Origin: Ignavibacteria bacterium
GTDB lineage: Bacteria; Bacteroidota; Ignavibacteria; Ignavibacteriales; Ignavibacteriaceae
Reading direction: 5' to 3'
Assembly (NCBI GenBank): GCA_017302895.1
Contig: JAFLBV010000002.1
Location: forward strand, 992,001-1,056,000
DNA length: 64,000 bases
Part shown: positions 48,381-57,526 of the stretch, one piece after another
Layout of the letters: each line of letters opens with the position of its first letter
Numbering within the stretch: position 1 is the first letter of the stretch
The notes under the pieces: model-generated
What the model was told of the DNA's origin: nothing
The model's database searches: none
Seen by the model: only the letters and a program-made list of their open reading frames with translations
Program-made: the position numbers and the translations under genes

Positions 48381-50810
48381 CTATAAAATAATTACTGAGT
48401 TGATACCAACCCTGAACGACCGTTCTTCGGTGTGATTCAGCCTGAAACCAAAATCGAACCTGACGGGAAAGAGTTGATGAAAAATTCCAAATCCAACCTC
48501 ATACAATGGTGAGGTGAGTCTTTTAAAGTCTCCCGGCATAAGAGCAGCCGACTGACTGTTATACTCGATCATGCCCGCATTCAAAAATGCCGTAAACTGC
48601 AGATTAAGCTTCTTCAAGAATGATATTCCGATCAATCTGAGCGGCAAATCCGACAGATTTTGATCGATAAAAACCATCCAGCCTCTGTCTCCGATGTACT
48701 CACCGAGGTCAAGAGTCCGGAATGTCTGATTCTGTGCCGTTGCGTTTATGTTTCCTGGAAGCGAGTTTAACATCTGAACGGGAATTCCACCATCTGTTGT
48801 AAAAGCAGATGCCCGGAGGGTCATGGTAGTGTTAAGTGATGTCCGCAAAAACATCCTGCCCCAGACCGAGTAATTTTTATATTCCACACCTGATGAAAGG
48901 TCGCCCGGAGCATATTTTATCCCGACTCCCCCTGTGATATGGAAATTTCCCCAAAGCCGCCTTCTGTACATGCCATCTTCGATATATCTTCTGGAATCAA
49001 ATCTTATTCCGGCAGAAAGTTCATTCAACCTCATCTCTGTTACAGGCAAATTAGGCCTGTAGAGTTTATCACCATTGAAGATTGACGCATTTGAGTTGAC
49101 GATACCGGAATTATCGGTTCTGTTCAGGAATCCGACCTCAACATTTAATTCGGGCAGCACTTCACCCGAGTAGTCAAATTCGAATCCTTTTGAATAGTAA
49201 TAATCGTTAAAATCGTACTTGGAGAGAAGTGTACTCAGGGAAGTGAAAATTTTTCCATAGTCGTTGTTACTCCTGAAAAGAGTGTTCACTTTGTTAAATG
49301 CGTCAAAGTTAAATCGATGAGTTCTGTAATCACCGAGGAGCCATGTGACATTCAATCTCTGTTTGAATTTTTCATCATTTATTCCATACGCCAGATTAAG
49401 TTCAGCCGTAAGTCTGCTGTCGTACAAATTTGCAGCCGTTGCTCTGAAATCTACCGTATGTCCCTCCACCGGATTAAAATGATACATCGCGAGCGGGGCA
49501 CTAACAGAGAAATTATCATTCAACTGAAATTTTTCCGACAGGAGCGAGAAGTTATCCCAAAAACCTGTAGGCTGGTTCTGCAACGAATCTATTCTCCGAT
49601 AGGCACTTATTTCCTCCTGAGTGTTCGGAATCCCTTGGTAGACACTCCAGAATGAGGAATCTTTTTTGTCGGCATCAGGAACGACAGTAATTAGAGCTTT
49701 ATCAAACAGCTCATCACTCAGGGGCAAATTAATTTCATAATTGGTAAGTGAAGTATTCAGATCAAATCCGGCTTTCAGGAGACCAAGATAATTTACTTTT
49801 GCGTTGATCCTGTAATCGGACGGCATAAAAATCTGCTCTGAACCATATTCAAAATACTGTTGATAAAAGTTAAGTGTATCAAAAAAATTTGCGACAGTCC
49901 CCGTCCTGTTTGCTGTCAACTCCACTTTTATCAGGTCGAATGACTTGTCCAGAATGTAGAGATTCCCGATAAACCCGGGATCTGCGGGATCGTCGGGTTC
50001 GATATGTATCTTAAAGACATTTTTATGGTCGATGGAGAGTGTGTCTTTTATGTAATAATAGTAGTGTTTTGTGGCGTTGTCGGCAATGGGACCTATAAAA
50101 TTATTGTTGCCAAAAAAGATAATCTGATCCTCATAGAAGTTGGCAATAAATCTGCCACCAGTCAGTATGTTTGCAAAAGGAGGGATATTGGCTGACTGCC
50201 TTCTCCCGAGAATTATCTCCTTGTAACTTGAAGGCGCCTTAAAATAGGATTCGGAAACATTTTCGATTATGCCACTGATCTTTAATGCAGAAGTGTCGGA
50301 GGCGGTTCCGAGAGACAATGCGGTGCCCGCACGATTGCCCGATACATTTATGTCCTCGGTTGTTTTTACCGAAACTTTCGTATACGCTGAGAATTTATAG
50401 CTCTTTAAAAATTCTTTTCGCTTGTTCTTCCTGTCTATTGCCTGCCTTATTATACCGAACGCAGGATTCTCGCCCGGAAAAACGGTTATTTCCTTTAGCT
50501 CAACAAGCGAACTCTCCAAAGCAAAATTGACATTCGAAAGATTACCAGTAGCCTCCACTTCTATCGTTTGGGTCAGGTAACCGACAAATGAAGCGGCAAT
50601 TTTATACTTCCCTCTTTTTATAAGGAGTTCATAGATTCCATCTTTGTTAGAGGTTGCACCCTCCTTTGATCCCAATACTCTGATCGTTGCGAAAGAGAGC
50701 GGATCACCGGTCTTTGCGTCAACTATTGTTCCTTTAATCGAAACCGACTGAGGAAAAATATACGATACCAATCCAAGGAATAAAAAAATATAAAATCCGG
50801 TTCTGATCAT
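48381..50810 (-). CDS. DUF5686-like outer-membrane protein with carboxypeptidase-regulatory-like domain
   Basis: The 809-residue protein has a signal peptide, a CarboxypepD-regulatory-like domain (~22-105; IKGTIVDAKTGDPLSFATIRVLG, NKDGIYEL) and a long beta-barrel region (~110-809) rich in alternating strands. The architecture fits DUF5686/CarboxypepD_reg proteins, which occur widely in Bacteroidetes/Ignavibacteria but whose function is not settled. It lies 6 nt downstream of the O-antigen ligase-like gene, so they are probably co-transcribed. Confidence 0.85.
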   Translation of the reverse strand: MIRTGFYIFLFLGLVSYIFPQSVSIKGTIVDAKTGDPLSFATIRVLGSKEGATSNKDGIYELLIKRGKYKIAASFVGYLTQTIEVEATGNLSNVNFALESSLVELKEITVFPGENPAFGIIRQAIDRKNKRKEFLKSYKFSAYTKVSVKTTEDINVSGNRAGTALSLGTASDTSALKISGIIENVSESYFKAPSSYKEIILGRRQSANIPPFANILTGGRFIANFYEDQIIFFGNNNFIGPIADNATKHYYYYIKDTLSIDHKNVFKIHIEPDDPADPGFIGNLYILDKSFDLIKVELTANRTGTVANFFDTLNFYQQYFEYGSEQIFMPSDYRINAKVNYLGLLKAGFDLNTSLTNYEINLPLSDELFDKALITVVPDADKKDSSFWSVYQGIPNTQEEISAYRRIDSLQNQPTGFWDNFSLLSEKFQLNDNFSVSAPLAMYHFNPVEGHTVDFRATAANLYDSRLTAELNLAYGINDEKFKQRLNVTWLLGDYRTHRFNFDAFNKVNTLFRSNNDYGKIFTSLSTLLSKYDFNDYYYSKGFEFDYSGEVLPELNVEVGFLNRTDNSGIVNSNASIFNGDKLYRPNLPVTEMRLNELSAGIRFDSRRYIEDGMYRRRLWGNFHITGGVGIKYAPGDLSSGVEYKNYSVWGRMFLRTSLNTTMTLRASAFTTDGGIPVQMLNSLPGNINATAQNQTFRTLDLGEYIGDRGWMVFIDQNLSDLPLRLIGISFLKKLNLQFTAFLNAGMIEYNSQSAALMPGDFKRLTSPLYEVGFGIFHQLFPVRFDFGFRLNHTEERSFRVGINSVIIL

Positions 50811-50816
50811 CTGTTT

Positions 50817-52862
50817 CTACTTTTGTTCATCATTTTTTATTAAAATCTGTTTTACGGTAAACACAAGTCCCGTCGAAAACCACATCATGGTAATAATCTC
50901 ATGGTCACCAAAGTTGAACTCGGTTAAACCTGCCCCAATGAATGCGGCGATACACGCAAGACTTCCCATCACTACAGCCCTCTCAAATGTTTTTGAAGAG
51001 GTCATATGGAAAACCCGGAAACCCGTCCTTATAATCATATAGAACAAAATTAAAATGGAAATTATTCCAAATCCGCCCAGCGTTGCCAGAATATGGAAAA
51101 AGTTGTTGTGAAGGTGTCCCTTTATCTCTTTTTCGTGCGGTCTGTTATATTGTTTGAAAATTTTGGCGAGGTCGATATCTCCTACACCAAAGAAAGGGTG
51201 ATCGAGGAAAATCTCCCAGCCGATTCTCCACATCGAAAGCCGGTTCCTGTTTGATTCACCCGTCAAATCAAAGAAGCTTAAAATTCTGCTCTTTTTGATA
51301 TCGGTCATGCAGATATATTTTTCGGAAGCGGTCAGTGAGAAGGGATAAAATCCTGCCGCTGAAATTTTACGAAGATAGACTGATGTGTCGCCTGAGACAG
51401 ATAGATTATACAAATTCCTGTCGTTCCCAACCAGATAAATTGAATCAGTGCCTGAAGCAACAGTCGAGTAGGCTATTCCTCGACAATCAGTGTTCGGCGG
51501 CAGATATTTAAACTTCCCTGTCTGCGGATCACCCCAATAAAACCCTTTATTAAAATAATAAAGTGGTTTCCCCTTTATAAAACCGAGGAAATTTGTGCCC
51601 GACGGAATTTTTTTATCGTATGCTACAGTATCAACAGGCATACCGTTGCTGTCCAATCTAATGGTAGTGTGGATATAATCGGAATAGATGATGTTGATAT
51701 AATTTGTATCCGTTACCATGCTAATCCCTCTTGCGAACTGTGGAAACCGCAGAGGTTTGCCGATATCCGCGGTAGACCTGAAAACCGAAATCCCACTGTC
51801 GCTGTCGACTGTATAGAGCATCCCTTTATTCACTGCCAATCTGCCGAGATAACCGGGAGAAATGAACTCCTTTTTTATTACGAAACCGGAATCCTTTTTA
51901 CCCAGCAAAAGGATGCGATAATCACTCAAAAATGCGGCATAATCATCCCCCCATTTCACAATCTCATAAACAGGACCGGGTGTCTCAAGATGCGAAACGA
52001 GAGAATCCTTTTTGTAGATTTTTAACCCGTCAACATGATCCGATACAACAAGTTCATCCCCGATTGGCTGTACTTTGTAGGCAAACCCTGTTGTGCTAAA
52101 TTCCGTTATTTTCTTCCCTTCAAGATCAAAAATATAGACTTTCGATTCATTTTTGGCGAAATATATCATAACAATAAAGACTGCGAGACTCAGGGCAATT
52201 ATGATGTAGTTACGGTTGAGAATCAGCATAACCAGTAATCCGAGGCCCAGACCGATCCACGCCGTTCTCTTAAAAGTGGCAAGAAGTGAAGCAAATGAGA
52301 TCAGGGAAAGAATCAGCCAGCCGGCTTTCCATTTTAATCTTTTTTCATTTAAAAACAATGAAAACAAAAAGAGCGCGGTGAATGAGGTCAGCTCACCCGT
52401 GGTGATCGGGTGCAAAAGTACACTGGGCCCCTCAGAGGTATATTTATATAGATCCCTGATAAAATACTCGATCGAAAATCCGATATACAATAAATCGGAC
52501 CCCAAGGCAAAAACAAGATAGGTATAGAAAAATATCCTCAATTGCCTGAGATCGCTGATCCCCGAGGCAATGGTGTAGATTATGGGTAAAAGAATCACTC
52601 TCTTAAATCCAAACTCCAGAGCCTGCGCCTTATTCTCAGTAAAGATGAGAGACATTATTTCAGCAGCAACAAACAAAAGAAGCCAGGGTTCAAGACCTGT
52701 TCGCTTAAAAAGTATTTTTTCTCCCCTAAAATATGCCACTGAAAGGAGAACCAATGCAATGTAGTATCCCAACTGATTGAAGAAGAGGGCATTCGTCAGC
52801 GTTCCTGCAAACATCAGAAGAGAGAAAAAGGCTGTCTTTTTAAGTGTTGAGTTTAGCGGCAT
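50817..52862 (-). CDS. O-antigen ligase/polymerase-like membrane protein with a ~300-residue periplasmic insert
   Basis: The start is set at the ATG at 52862 because a terminator hairpin (52891-52924) covers a more upstream start. The 681-residue protein has about ten membrane helices (~10-235 and ~590-675). Family signatures flank a large loop: TFKRTAWIGLGLGLL (~197-211) before it and RLSMWRIGWEIFLDHPFFGVGDID (~541-564) and HLHNNFFHILATLGGFG after it. In between, ~238-536, is a soluble segment of repeated beta strands (VYIFDLEGK, LKIYKKDS, GISVFRS, NLYNLSVSG, RILSFFDLTGE) that resembles a beta-propeller. Usual family members have a much shorter loop. It probably joins or polymerises glycan units in the outer-membrane pathway. 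Confidence 0.85.
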   Translation of the reverse strand: MPLNSTLKKTAFFSLLMFAGTLTNALFFNQLGYYIALVLLSVAYFRGEKILFKRTGLEPWLLLFVAAEIMSLIFTENKAQALEFGFKRVILLPIIYTIASGISDLRQLRIFFYTYLVFALGSDLLYIGFSIEYFIRDLYKYTSEGPSVLLHPITTGELTSFTALFLFSLFLNEKRLKWKAGWLILSLISFASLLATFKRTAWIGLGLGLLVMLILNRNYIIIALSLAVFIVMIYFAKNESKVYIFDLEGKKITEFSTTGFAYKVQPIGDELVVSDHVDGLKIYKKDSLVSHLETPGPVYEIVKWGDDYAAFLSDYRILLLGKKDSGFVIKKEFISPGYLGRLAVNKGMLYTVDSDSGISVFRSTADIGKPLRFPQFARGISMVTDTNYINIIYSDYIHTTIRLDSNGMPVDTVAYDKKIPSGTNFLGFIKGKPLYYFNKGFYWGDPQTGKFKYLPPNTDCRGIAYSTVASGTDSIYLVGNDRNLYNLSVSGDTSVYLRKISAAGFYPFSLTASEKYICMTDIKKSRILSFFDLTGESNRNRLSMWRIGWEIFLDHPFFGVGDIDLAKIFKQYNRPHEKEIKGHLHNNFFHILATLGGFGIISILILFYMIIRTGFRVFHMTSSKTFERAVVMGSLACIAAFIGAGLTEFNFGDHEIITMMWFSTGLVFTVKQILIKNDEQK

Positions 52863-52882
52863 CAAAAAAATTAAAGGGTTAA

Positions 52883-52926
52883 ATAAAAGAAAACCTGAAT
52901 GCAAAATCTTTGGCATTCAGGTTTCA
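52883..52926 (-). terminator. Rho-independent terminator of pafA
   Basis: AAACCTGAATGC (52891-52902) and GCATTCAGGTTT (52913-52924) form a perfect 12-bp stem, followed on the minus strand by a T-rich run (52890-52881). It lies just after the pafA stop and before the O-antigen ligase start, and so helps set the latter. Confidence 0.9.
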
Positions 52927-52953
52927 AAATTACTTTAATAATTGCAATTTGGG

Positions 52954-54588
52954 TTACTTTTTAAAGACTCCTTCAATCACATTTCCAAAACTGCCGTTGG
53001 GGGCCATTATTCTAAGGAAGTTTGTAACTGTCGGAGCCACATCGGTGATCTCGACATATCCTCTGTGTTCCCCTTTGTTAACATTCATTCCGTAAAAAAT
53101 GAGTGGAACATGGTTGTCATATTCATAGGGCGCTCCGTGCGATGTTCCCTTGTTGTCGTGGTGAACCCATCCGGGGTTGAAGACAATCCAGGCATCACCG
53201 CCTCTTTTTTTGTTATACCCGAAAAACATTCTCTTTCTGAGTGGATCGTTTGAATTTGTGCCATTTTCCAACCCTGTCACCGGAAAAACATCCCTTATCT
53301 CGGGGAATTTCATAAGCTCGGGAGTGATGATTTTTGTCAACTCTTCAACAGTCGTTTTGTATTTTGTAACAACTTTGTAATCAAAGTAAACCTGGAAATT
53401 TTTAATATCCAGAATAAATTTTGTCTCGGGATCGGGATTAAACCTTGAAGCAAGTACTTTTTCAGCAGCTTTTTGGTACGCAGAAAGGTCGATCAATCCG
53501 CAGTCAATGTGATTCTGTCTGACATAACCCGGTACTTCAGCTCCTCCATGGTCCGCAGTCAGAAAAACCAGATAATCCCCTTTCGGGAACTGTTTTTTCA
53601 GGAATTCCAAAAACTCCTTAATCTCTTTATCAAGTTTCACATAACAGTCAGCAGTCTCAATCGCCTGGGGACCGTAACGGTGTCCGATGTAATCGGGTGA
53701 AGAAAAACTAAGTGTAAGGATGTCAGTGTACTCACCCGATCCCAGTTTTTCACCTTTTATTGCCTCAATTGCAAACTCCTTTGTGAGGGTGCTTCCGTGG
53801 GGAGTCCCCTCTGCTGCGCTGAAATTTCCGAGTTTTATCGTTATTGCCGGAATATCATGAGGAAATACAGGTTTTTCCTCTCCCGGAAACAAACCTTCAA
53901 ACGGGGTGTCATCTTCAGAACACATTGTGTACCTCGAGAGCGGGTAAGTCGTCTCCCATTTGCTTTTCAAAAGTGTTTCGGGTCGTCTCTTTGCATTGAA
54001 ATCAGCTACCCACTTCGGCACCTCTTTCAAATAATATGTACTGGTTATCCAGTTACCAAGTATCTCATCAAACCAGTAAGCTGCATTGGCTGACTGCCCG
54101 GCAGGAAGGATGGAACTACGCTCTTTGATCGCTATTCCAATTGTCTTTGATTTGAACGAATTCGAAATCCTCATTTCATCAGCTATTGTATTCACAAGAA
54201 GTCGCCTGGGTGAATATTTTCCCTGTTCAGGCGTACCACCAACTGCAGTCTCATTGTTATCTTCTGCACAATAGACCGACTTCCCCGTCTCCCTCTCATA
54301 CCAGTAATTGCCTATTATTCCGTGCATCCATGGCGTAGTGCCTGTAAAAATTGACGCATGACCCGGTCCGGTGTAGGTCGGCATATAATTGTAATGTGTA
54401 TTTGTGCAACTGTATCCGTTTTTAACGAGTTCTTTGAATCCTCCCTCGCCAAACAGATCCCAGAACCGGTATAAATAATCGTACCTCATCTGGTCGATCA
54501 CTATCCCGACTACAAGTTTTGGTCTTTCTGATTGCTGCGCATTTACTGACAAAACCAAAACCAAAATAAATAAAGCTAATTTTTTCAT
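52954..54588 (-). CDS. pafA: PafA-type alkaline phosphatase
   Basis: The 544-residue secreted enzyme has a signal peptide (~1-17), the metal Asp in VIDQMRYDYLY (D32), nucleophile T73 in TGPGH, N94 in GNYW, and the KER pair K155/R157, at the same spacing as the T79/N100/K162/R164 set described for Elizabethkingia PafA. Later zinc ligands appear in SPDYIGHRYG, TADHGG and TSHGAP. It removes phosphate from monoesters outside the cytoplasm. The divergent SDR gene and a palindrome lie upstream. Confidence 0.93.
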   Translation of the reverse strand: MKKLALFILVLVLSVNAQQSERPKLVVGIVIDQMRYDYLYRFWDLFGEGGFKELVKNGYSCTNTHYNYMPTYTGPGHASIFTGTTPWMHGIIGNYWYERETGKSVYCAEDNNETAVGGTPEQGKYSPRRLLVNTIADEMRISNSFKSKTIGIAIKERSSILPAGQSANAAYWFDEILGNWITSTYYLKEVPKWVADFNAKRRPETLLKSKWETTYPLSRYTMCSEDDTPFEGLFPGEEKPVFPHDIPAITIKLGNFSAAEGTPHGSTLTKEFAIEAIKGEKLGSGEYTDILTLSFSSPDYIGHRYGPQAIETADCYVKLDKEIKEFLEFLKKQFPKGDYLVFLTADHGGAEVPGYVRQNHIDCGLIDLSAYQKAAEKVLASRFNPDPETKFILDIKNFQVYFDYKVVTKYKTTVEELTKIITPELMKFPEIRDVFPVTGLENGTNSNDPLRKRMFFGYNKKRGGDAWIVFNPGWVHHDNKGTSHGAPYEYDNHVPLIFYGMNVNKGEHRGYVEITDVAPTVTNFLRIMAPNGSFGNVIEGVFKK

Positions 54589-54604
54589 CTCATTCCGTAT
54601 GTTT

Positions 54605-54626
54605 TATTTACCAAAATTGGTAAATA
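54605..54626. promoter_or_regulatory. Perfect 10-bp-arm palindrome between pafA and the SDR gene
   Basis: TATTTACCAA (54605-54614) and TTGGTAAATA (54617-54626) are exact inverted arms around AA. It sits 17 nt upstream of the pafA ATG and 43 nt upstream of the SDR ATG, a place suited to control both. The same TATTTACCAA sequence occurs upstream of the Lrp gene (36394-36403). Confidence 0.65.
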
Positions 54627-54668
54627 CCATTTAAAATTAATATTTTATACCAAAACTAATTAAATTTT

Positions 54669-55445
54669 ATGGCAAAAACTATGAAAAAATGGAGCCTTAA
54701 AGGCAAAAACGCGTTTATTACCGGTGGCAGCAAGGGAATCGGGCTTGCAGTCGTCGAGGAGTTCCTTACTCTGGGTGCAAATGTTTTCACAGTCGCCCGT
54801 AATGATGAAGATCTGAATGCTCTCAAAGAAGAACTAAAAACAGACAAACTTGAGACAATGGTCTGCGATATTTCCATCAAGGAAGACAGAACGAAGGTAA
54901 TTAAATACCTCGGGAAAAAACTGGATTCATTGGACATCCTGGTTAATAATGCGGGTTCCAACATCCGGAAAAAAGTTCATGAGTATTCCGACGAAGAAAT
55001 TAAATATCTTTTTGAACTCAATTATTTCAGTTGCGTCGATTTCTGCAGAGGTCTTTTCCCGTTGTTCAGACTTTCGAAGTCGGCTTCCATTATCAACATC
55101 ACCTCGGTTGCATCTGTTTTCGATGATTCCACAGGATTTCCTTACGCTTCTTCAAAATCCGCTGTAAATCAGTTTACCAAATCCCTTGCTTCTGAATGGG
55201 GAAAACACAAAATCAGAGTGAATGCAGTGCTCCCCTGGTTTATTAAAACCCCGCTAACTGAAGGCTACCTGGCGAATGAAGAGAATTACAAAAAAATCAT
55301 TGAACGAACTCCCCTGAACAGGGTCGGAAATGCTGATGAAGTCGCATCTTTGGTTGCCTTCCTGTCGATGGATATTTCATCATATATCACCGGACAGACA
55401 ATCTTTGTGGACGGTGGTGTTAGCGGAAGTATGTTCGGGAAGTAG
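54669..55445 (+). CDS. Short-chain dehydrogenase/reductase
   Basis: The 258-residue enzyme has the NAD(P)-binding TGGSKGIG (18-25), NNAGS (~90), the catalytic Ser in NITSVAS, Y159 and K163 (YASSK), and a C-terminal [12 protein letters not shown]. It is a classical SDR, most like the tropinone-reductase or 3-ketoacyl-reductase group. The substrate is unknown. It is divergent from pafA and ends at a convergent terminator region. Confidence 0.92.
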   Translation: MAKTMKKWSLKGKNAFITGGSKGIGLAVVEEFLTLGANVFTVARNDEDLNALKEELKTDKLETMVCDISIKEDRTKVIKYLGKKLDSLDILVNNAGSNIRKKVHEYSDEEIKYLFELNYFSCVDFCRGLFPLFRLSKSASIINITSVASVFDDSTGFPYASSKSAVNQFTKSLASEWGKHKIRVNAVLPWFIKTPLTEGYLANEENYKKIIERTPLNRVGNADEVASLVAFLSMDISSYITGQTIFVDGGVSGSMFGK

Positions 55446-55467
55446 TGGTTGATGAATAGCAAAAGCT

Positions 55468-55511
55468 AAAAAAAGAGGCTGCCTGATATCCCAATATATC
55501 TCGACAGCCTC
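55468..55511 (-). terminator. Terminator of the zinc-ribbon gene
   Basis: GAGGCTG (55475-55481) pairs with CAGCCTC (55505-55511) around a 23-nt loop. The A-run at 55468-55474 becomes a T-run on the minus strand. It also lies at the end of the convergent SDR gene. Confidence 0.7.
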
Positions 55512-55517
55512 AAACAT

Positions 55518-55847
55518 TTAGATAAAGTGGTCTGTGGCGTAAACCGGATGGATCATACATTCATCCTCTTCCGTCCCGTAACAATGGCTGCATTTTTCTA
55601 CCGTAAACACAAACTTGTCTTCCTTTTCCGATGCACCAATGAAATTAAGAACGGCTTTGCAGCTTGAGCATTGAACTATATGATACCTCTGAGATCTGCC
55701 CGAACACTCCGGACACAAATAACCAAGTTCTTCGTCGTGTAAGCCCGGCTCCAGTACGAAGAAGCTTCCACATTTCACATTATTACATTTAGCAAAATGT
55801 TTAGCATTTGTAGCTCTTTTCGCGATAGCTCCTCCATTTATTTTCAA
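55518..55847 (-). CDS. Small multi-zinc-ribbon protein
   Basis: The 109-residue frame has four Cys pairs: CNNVKC, CPEC, CSSC and CSHC, as in zinc-ribbon proteins, and ends in a His-containing tail. It starts with TTG (55847), and a GGAGGAG sequence lies inside the frame near the start with no nearby ATG. No family is recognised. The zinc ribbons suggest nucleic-acid or protein binding. It has a following terminator, supporting a real gene. Confidence 0.72.
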   Translation of the reverse strand: MKINGGAIAKRATNAKHFAKCNNVKCGSFFVLEPGLHDEELGYLCPECSGRSQRYHIVQCSSCKAVLNFIGASEKEDKFVFTVEKCSHCYGTEEDECMIHPVYATDHFI

Positions 55848-55944
55848 GTCTCAACTTAACTGATTTGCCTCACATAAAAATATATAAAAATTTATACCTG
55901 TATATCGATTTTGTGCTTGCAAGTATTAATTTGTTCAATTAGAG

Positions 55945-55963
55945 GTGCAGGAGACAAATTTTG
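55945..55963. other. Short inverted repeat upstream of the mutase gene
   Basis: GGAGAC and GTCTC (about 55949-55967) face each other around an AT-rich centre in the 272-nt space between the zinc-ribbon and mutase genes. It may be a protein-binding site. The rest of this space is AT-rich and shows no supported frame. Confidence 0.3.
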
Positions 55964-56119
55964 GTCTCATTTCTGATCTCAGAATAAATGAACCACTTTT
56001 AATAAAACTCTGAATTTAATTTACCGATTCGAAGACCTCAACGGGCAGATAAATTCAACAAGTATGATTATTTTAAACGATTAAATTTTTTAATTATTTT
56101 CAAGATACCCGGAGATTCA

Positions 56120-57466
56120 ATGTCGAAAATAGCATGTTTTAAAGCTTATGATATCAGAGGAGTGGTTCCTTCTGAATTGAATGTTGAACTGGCATACAAT
56201 ATTGCCAGAGGATATAAAAAATTTACCGGCTGCAAGTCGGTTGTGATCGGGCGGGATATAAGAAAATCGTCTGAAGAACTGAGCACAGCATTAGTAAACG
56301 GGTTTCTCGATTCAGGCGTGAATGTTATCGATATCGGTTTGTGTGGCACTGAAATGGTGTATTTCGGAACATCGTATCTGAATGCCGATGGCGGTATTAT
56401 GATTACAGCTTCTCACAATCCCCCTGAATATAACGGTATGAAATTTGTCCGTGAAAGATCAATCCCAATCAGCTACGATTCCGGTCTAAACACAATCGAG
56501 GAGATTATCGGGAACGGTGGTTTCGACCCTCTCCCTGCAACAAAAGGCAATTACTCCCAAAAGGACATCGCTGAAGAATTTGTCATACATCTCGGCAGTT
56601 TCTTTGATGTGAATAAAGTTAAAAAAATGAAAGTTGTGGTTAATGCCGGTAATGGTTGTGTCGGACCGATGCTGGACAGGCTTGAGAAAATTCTCCCAAT
56701 TGAAATGATAAAACTCTTCAATGACCCAAATCCTGATTTTCCAAATGGTGTTCCTAACCCAATGATTGAAGAAAATCGCAAACCAACCATTGATGCAATC
56801 ATTTCAAACAAAGCTGACCTCGGCGTTGCATGGGACGGTGACTACGACCGTTGCTTCTTCTTCGATGAGTCCGGTGAATTTATTGAAGGATATTACATCG
56901 TCGGAATGCTCGCAAAATCGATATTGAAAATGAATCCCGGTGAGAAGATTATCCATGACCCAAGACTTGTGTGGAATACTGTCGAAGTCTGCAAAGAGGC
57001 CGGTGGCGAAGCTGTTCAGTCAAAAAGCGGACACGCCTTCATCAAAGAGAAAATGAGAGAAGTAAACGCAATTTACGGCGGTGAAATGTCGGCTCACCAC
57101 TACTTCCGTGATAACGCCTATTCCGATTCCGGGCTGATCCCGTTCCTGTTAGTTATCCAGTTGATGTCGGAAGAGGGAAAATCGCTGTCTCAACTCGTAA
57201 ATGAAATGATCGAAAAATATCCCTGCTCAGGTGAAATCAATTCCAAGATAGCTGATGCTGCCGGAAAGCTTGAAGAGATAAAGGCTAAGTACAGCGATGG
57301 TATTTTCGATTATACCGATGGAGTAAGCGTTGACTATGGCTCATGGAGATTCAACCTCAGAATGTCAAACACCGAGCCGATCATCAGACTAAATGTGGAA
57401 ACAGTCGGCGATATCCCCCTGATGAAACAAAAAACAGATGAACTGCTGGCAATAATCAGAGGATAG
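56120..57466 (+). CDS. Phosphomannomutase/phosphoglucomutase
   Basis: The 448-residue enzyme converts sugar 6-phosphates to 1-phosphates. It starts with ACFKAYDIRG, has the phosphoserine S98 in TASHNPP, the metal loop WDGDYDRC (~237-244), the sugar-binding GGEMSAHHYF (~322-331), and the RLNVE phosphate-binding tail near the C-terminus. It could supply activated mannose or glucose for surface polysaccharides. The convergent FHA-ABC gene shares a terminator region. Confidence 0.95.
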   Translation: MSKIACFKAYDIRGVVPSELNVELAYNIARGYKKFTGCKSVVIGRDIRKSSEELSTALVNGFLDSGVNVIDIGLCGTEMVYFGTSYLNADGGIMITASHNPPEYNGMKFVRERSIPISYDSGLNTIEEIIGNGGFDPLPATKGNYSQKDIAEEFVIHLGSFFDVNKVKKMKVVVNAGNGCVGPMLDRLEKILPIEMIKLFNDPNPDFPNGVPNPMIEENRKPTIDAIISNKADLGVAWDGDYDRCFFFDESGEFIEGYYIVGMLAKSILKMNPGEKIIHDPRLVWNTVEVCKEAGGEAVQSKSGHAFIKEKMREVNAIYGGEMSAHHYFRDNAYSDSGLIPFLLVIQLMSEEGKSLSQLVNEMIEKYPCSGEINSKIADAAGKLEEIKAKYSDGIFDYTDGVSVDYGSWRFNLRMSNTEPIIRLNVETVGDIPLMKQKTDELLAIIRG

Positions 57467-57488
57467 GATAATCACACATTATATTTTT

Positions 57489-57526
57489 ACAAAATCCCCT
57501 AAAGCTTCTACTTTCGGGGATTTTTC
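57489..57526. terminator. Bidirectional terminator between the mutase and the FHA-ABC operon
   Basis: AAAATCCCC (57491-57499) and GGGGATTTT (57516-57524) form a 9-bp stem with A/T runs on both sides. It lies just after the mutase stop (57466) and at the FHA-ABC stop, so it can serve both directions. Confidence 0.85.

Noticed and set aside
52863..52916. 18-residue N-terminal extension of the O-antigen ligase-like protein
   Set aside because: It would be encoded by the pafA terminator hairpin.
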